A stretch of 64,000 bases of DNA from Saccopteryx bilineata (Eukaryota > Chordata > Mammalia > Chiroptera > Emballonuridae). The position numbers and the translations under genes were made by a program. Location of the stretch: the NCBI RefSeq assembly GCF_036850765.1, contig NC_089492.1, forward strand, positions 293,468,590 through 293,532,589, read 5' to 3'. The notes below the pieces were generated by a model. The model was given only the letters and a program-made list of their open reading frames with translations. It was not told the origin of the DNA and made no database searches. The first letter of the stretch is position 1, and every line of letters starts with the position of its first letter. Shown one piece after another: positions 55,490 to 64,000 of the stretch.

Positions 55490-55732
55490 TTTAAAAAATT
55501 GATTGATTTAGACAAAGGAAGAAAGAGATAAGGGGAGGGGGGGAAGCATTCATTGGTTGTCCACTTGGCTCTGCATTCATTAGTTGTTTCACTTAGCTCT
55601 GCATTCATTGGTTGTTCTACTTAGCTCTGCATTCATTGGTTGTTTCCGATTTGTGCCCTGACCAGGGATGGAAACCCACAACCTTGTTGTTTTGGGACAA
55701 TGCTCTCACCAACTGAGCGAACAGGCCAGGGC
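55490..55732 (-). repeat. SINE-D with tandem array
   Basis: Reversed, expanded by four 28-bp units. Confidence 0.8.
55546..55656 (-). repeat. Four-copy 27-28 bp tandem array in a SINE-D
   Basis: GCATTCATTGGTTGTxCACT-type units start at 55546, 55573, 55601 and 55629. Confidence 0.85.
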
Positions 55733-55979
55733 TCCACTAGTAACACTTCTAATGGCCAAATTGTTACTGCGAATCAACTGAGTAAAAAATTAAATGTTTT
55801 CCCGTTATATTCATTAGCAGTGATGGCCCACCAGTTCCTTTGCATGGGCAGGATGGCCTCCCTGGTTATCCTTTGGTCTTGAGACCATCATCACTCAATT
55901 ACTTTTCACATCAGTTCTGAATCCCAACCATACCCGTTCATGTTCCGATGCATGCTGAGTTGAAAAAGGCGGTCTCTCT

Positions 55980-60551
<4,572 letters not shown>

Positions 60552-60794
60552 CTGGGAGGAGATATCAGCACAAAGGGTCAGCCAGGGGTCATCAGCACAA
60601 GGACAGCCCCCACCTCTCTGGGACCTACGGGGCCTCCTCCTTGTGTCTCCACTCGCTTCCACTGCTGGCCTTACATCTTCATCTCAGAGGCAAAACCCCT
60701 ATTTCTGGCCTGTGAGTCCTCCACTTCCTCCTGTCACCATATGGAAGATGGGACTTCCTCTGGTCTTCCACTCTCCAAATGCATCTATCTTCTT

Positions 60795-60940
60795 AAAGAT
60801 TTTTTTTTTAATTTATTCATTTTAGAGAGTAGAGAGAGAGAAGAGGGGAGGAGCAGAAAGCATCAACTCCCATATGTGCCCTGACCAGGCAAGCGCAGGG
60901 TTTCAAACCGGTAACCTCAGTATTCCAGGTCAACCAATGT
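60795..60940 (-). repeat. SINE-C
   Basis: Reversed; head end cut by the next SINE. Confidence 0.75.
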
Positions 60941-60941
60941 A

Positions 60942-61251
60942 CCTATTTTGTGTGTGTCTGTGTGTGACAGAGACAGAGAGAGGGACAGATAAGGACAGAC
61001 AGGAAGGGAGAGAGATGAGAAGCATCAATTCTTCGTTGCAGCACCTTAGTCATTCATTGAATGCTTTCTCATATGTGCCTTGACCAGGGGCAGGGGGGTT
61101 ACAGCAGAGTAAGTATCCCCTTGCTCAAACCAGCGACCTTGGGCTCAAACCAGATGAACCTGCGCTCAAGACAGTGACCTTGGGGTTTCGAACCTGGGTC
61201 CTCTGCATCCCAGTCTGATGCTCCATCCACTGCGCCACTGCCTGGTCAGGC
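60942..61251 (-). repeat. SINE-B
   Basis: Reversed, with (TG)n in the tail. Confidence 0.8.
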
Positions 61252-61626
61252 CAACGCACCCATCCTTAATATCAATTTTACCAAGTCTCCGCTACCTTAG
61301 GAAATAGCCCTGCTTGGCCTCATGGCCCCTCTCAACCCTAACTTTCCTTCCATGTCCACAGATGGTCCATGAGCTTCCACAAAGATTACTCTACTCTCAC
61401 TATCAAGGACCACACATGATATGACTGAGGCTGGTTCAGTAGGGCCTCATTTCCCCCTGGCCACAATGACTGGATCAGGAATGAACACAGAGCCAGTCAG
61501 AGCCAAAGAGGCTTTTTGGGGAATGTTTACAAGAAATTCCATGCGAGGAGGTCCCAAACAGAGAGAGACTGCCTATGAATGAAGCCAACAGAGGCCAGCA
61601 GCAGCAGAATATAGAAAGAGGATGAA
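61252..61626. other. No recognised feature
   Basis: ZNF274 intron sequence. Confidence 0.4.
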
Positions 61627-61985
61627 GCCCTGGCCGGTTGGCTCAGTGGTAGAGCGTGGGCCCGGCGTGTGGAAGTCCTGGGTTTGATTCCTGGCCAGGG
61701 CACACAGGAGAAGCATCCATCTGCTTCTCCACCCTTTTCCCTCTTTTTCTCTCTCTCTTTTCCCCTCCTGCAGGCATGGCTCAAGCAATTTGAGTGAGTT
61801 GGCCCTGGGTGCTGAAGATGGCTCCATGGCCTCTGCCCCAGGTGCTAAAATGGCTTGGTTGTGAGCAATGGAGCATCGCCCCCTAGTGGGCTTGCCATGT
61901 AGATCTGGATGGGGCATATGTGGGAGTCTGTCTCTGCTTCCCCATCTCTCACATAATAACAAAAAATAAAAATAAATAAACAAAA
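61627..61985 (+). repeat. SINE-A
   Basis: Full length. Confidence 0.82.
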
Positions 61986-62159
61986 ATGAGAGAGGACGAG
62001 TCCTGAGAACACTGTTCGAGCCCTTGGTTCCAGCCATGCCTGAAGCTAGCACACCCTGGGACTTTTCCATACACAGGATTCTCTGGGTTCTCTGGAAGCC
62101 CTTTTCCTGTTGTCCTCTGTGATAACAGAATTCACTTACTTTCAAGGCACACAAGATGG

Positions 62160-62760
62160 ACTCACTGACTTTCATCTTATGAATGGGCTATTTCTCCATA
62201 ACTGCTGTGACAAACTGGTACAACAGTGACTCAATATAACACAAATCTGCCTAACCAGGCGGTGGCGCACAGAATAGAACATTGACCTTGGACACTGAGG
62301 ACCCAGGTTTAAAACCCCAAGGTTGCCGGCTTGAGCATGGGCTCATCCAGCTTGAATATGGGATTATGGACATTACACCATTCTCACTGGCTTGAGCCCA
62401 AACGTCACTGGCTTGAAGCCCAAGTTCGCTGGCTTGAGCAGGGGTCACTGGCTCAGCTGGAGCCCTCTCCCCAGTCAAGGTACGTATGAGAAGCAATCAA
62501 TGAATGATTAAAGTGTCACAACTAAGAGTTGATGCTTCTCATTACAACCCCTTCCTGTCTGTCTGTCTTATTGGCTAAAAAAAAGTACAAATCTGCAATT
62601 TTACAATGACGGAGATCAAAAGTCTGACACAAGCTTCATGGGCTGGAAGGAAGGTGTTGGCAAGACTCTATTCCTTCTGGAGGCTCTAGGTGAGAATCTG
62701 TCCCTAGTCTTTCCCTGTTCCTAGAGGCTGCCTAAAAACCTTATAGCTCCTAGTGGCTTT
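62160..62760 (-). mobile_element. Ancient LTR-like repeat, reversed, split by SINE-B
   Basis: CCATAACTGCTGTGACAAAC and CTTCTGGAGGCTCTAGG are the reverse of the family seen at 39040-39415. The SINE-B at 62248-62582 interrupts it; ACAAATCTGC is copied on both sides. Confidence 0.45.
62248..62582 (+). repeat. SINE-B
   Basis: ACAAATCTGC copied on both sides. Confidence 0.85.
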
Positions 62761-63195
62761 CCTGTATCACCCATGTTCCTGTCATCCAAGTTCCTCTGTC
62801 TCTGACCCTTGTGCCGGCCTGTGGCTCATAAGAACCCTTGTAATGTTTACCCAGGTAGTTCGGACAAGCCCCAAATTCAAGATTCTTAATTTAAGCACAT
62901 CTGTAAAGGTACTTTGGCTAAGTGAGGTAACATACTCACAGGTTCAACGGGTGAAGATGTGGACAGCCCAGACTCAGTGCTGAGAAGCAGATACCTGATA
63001 CTTCTGCTTGTTCCATTCCCTTCACACTGGCTTCTCCAAGAAGCCTTGGCCTCTGAATACCACCCTCCACCCTAGGATTTCCCCAACTCCCATCACAAAT
63101 GTCAATCAGTCAGACATTCATTTGCTCAAGAAATGTCTTCCCGGGACCCACCAGATGCTTCATGGAGTGTGGAGGTGAGCAAAAATGGATCTGAG
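62761..63195. other. No recognised feature
   Basis: ZNF274 intron; no SCAN exon found here. Confidence 0.4.
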
Positions 63196-63562
63196 CGCTG
63201 GCTGGTTGTCTCAGTGGTAGAGCATTGGCCCGGCGTGTGGAAGTTCTGGGTTTGATTCCTGGTCAGAGCACACAGGAGAAGCGCCCATTTGCTTCTCCAT
63301 CCTTCCCCTCTCCTTCCTCTCTATCTCTCTCTTCCCCTCCTGCAGCCAAGGCTTCATTGGAGCAAAGTTGGCCCAGGTGCTGAGGACAGCTCCAGGGCCT
63401 TTGTCTCAGGCACTAGAATGGCTCTGGTTGTAATGGAGCAACACCCCAGATGGGCAGAGCATTGCCCCCTGGTGGGCATGCCGGGTAGATCTCAGTTGGA
63501 CACATGTGGAGTCTGTCTGCCTCCCCGTTTCTCACTTGGGAAAAATACCAAAATACCAAAAA
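63196..63562 (+). repeat. SINE-A
   Basis: Full length; GGATCTGAGC / GGGTCTGAGC flanks. Confidence 0.88.
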
Positions 63563-64000
63563 AAAAAAAAAAAGGGTCTGAGCTCCACAGACCTTGGTCC
63601 AACAGAAACCAAGTCTCATGGAGTTGACTCCCAAATGCAGCCCAACCCTGTGTTCTCCCCCAGCCAGAACCACGACCACTCTTTTTAGTGGGTGATCCCT
63701 CTGATTCTAATCTTGCCACTGTCCTCAGCCCACCGGCTACAGCACACTGTATCTCAGGGAATCTTGTACGTTCCCTCAGATCCTGCTGTGGTAGAATAGA
63801 GTAACACTTCCCAAGGGCCCTGCCGGCCTGCTCTGTGCAAACTCCTGGGACAGACCTACCTAACCTCTCTGATTCTGGAATACACTGTGGCTGCTCGATC
63901 TTGGACCTGCACAGTGGACGCTCTCCTGCCTACCACATCCTTTCTGCTACCTTTCTGCTCTAACTAGGTGTCAACTAGAGCAACTTGGTTTCCATGGGCC
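63563..64000. other. No recognised feature
   Basis: Unique sequence at the window end, expected to be ZNF274 intron. Confidence 0.4.

Noticed and set aside
60552..64000. ZNF274 SCAN exons within the window
   Set aside because: No SCAN-like coding segment was seen on the minus strand here; they should lie to the right of the window.

Overview
This is mammalian nuclear DNA, almost certainly from a bat. About 85-90 tRNA-derived SINE copies of four related kinds cover a large share of the window. Many carry the Ves-like head (A box, B box, then 'cacaTATG'-type body) known from bats. An emballonurid-like or other yangochiropteran lineage is my best guess, not a proven assignment. For the entries below I name the kinds as follows. 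SINE-A is about 370 bp, head GCCCTGGCCGGTTGGCTCAG, body with TCCATTGGAGCAAAG. SINE-B is about 330 bp, head GCCTGACCAGGCGGTGGCGC, body ending GATTGATGCTTCTCATCTCT. SINE-C is about 180 bp, head GCCTGACCTGTGGTGGCGCA, a shortened relative of SINE-B. SINE-D is about 160 bp, an older Ves-like element with TCGATCCCCGGTCAGGGCA. SINE limits are given to roughly 10 bases.

Three host genes can be recognised. All lie on the minus strand and keep the order of human 19q13.43 (ZNF274 - ZNF544 - ZNF8). ZNF274 occupies the right end: its last three coding exons are present (55980-60551), and its SCAN exons must lie beyond base 64000. ZNF544 is complete: promoter and CpG island at about 48.5-49.0 kb, a start exon (40442-40474), KRAB-A (38181-38307), KRAB-B (37799-37885) and a large C2H2 exon (23598-25549). 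These join in phase into 733 codons including the stop. ZNF8 is represented by its CpG-island promoter and its first coding exon of 22 codons (11236-11301). The rest of ZNF8 must lie to the left of base 1. KRAB-zinc-finger proteins bind DNA through the fingers and recruit TRIM28/SETDB1 through KRAB to make H3K9me3 heterochromatin. ZNF274 is known for coating zinc-finger gene clusters of this kind.

Region by region. 1-11 kb: ZNF8 intron 1, with an L1 fragment, SINEs, a retroviral LTR with primer-binding site and leader (6560-8190), and a mariner MITE. 11.0-11.75 kb: ZNF8 CpG-island promoter. 11.8-23 kb: intergenic, SINE-rich, with a Helitron deletion derivative at 13896-15071. 23-49 kb: ZNF544, whose large intron before the finger exon holds three hAT elements, one of them a 4.4 kb transposase-bearing copy (30527-34901), and whose 5' intron holds an L1 3' end split by many SINEs. 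49-56 kb: intergenic, with a possible KRAB relic on the plus strand. 56-64 kb: ZNF274, including a hAT MITE in its short KRAB-to-finger intron.

The most notable items are the Helitron derivative with its hairpin and CTAG terminus, the hAT parent/derivative pair with target-site duplications, and the ZNF544 finger array. That array is closed by a 4-bp tandem duplication, with decayed fingers lying beyond it.
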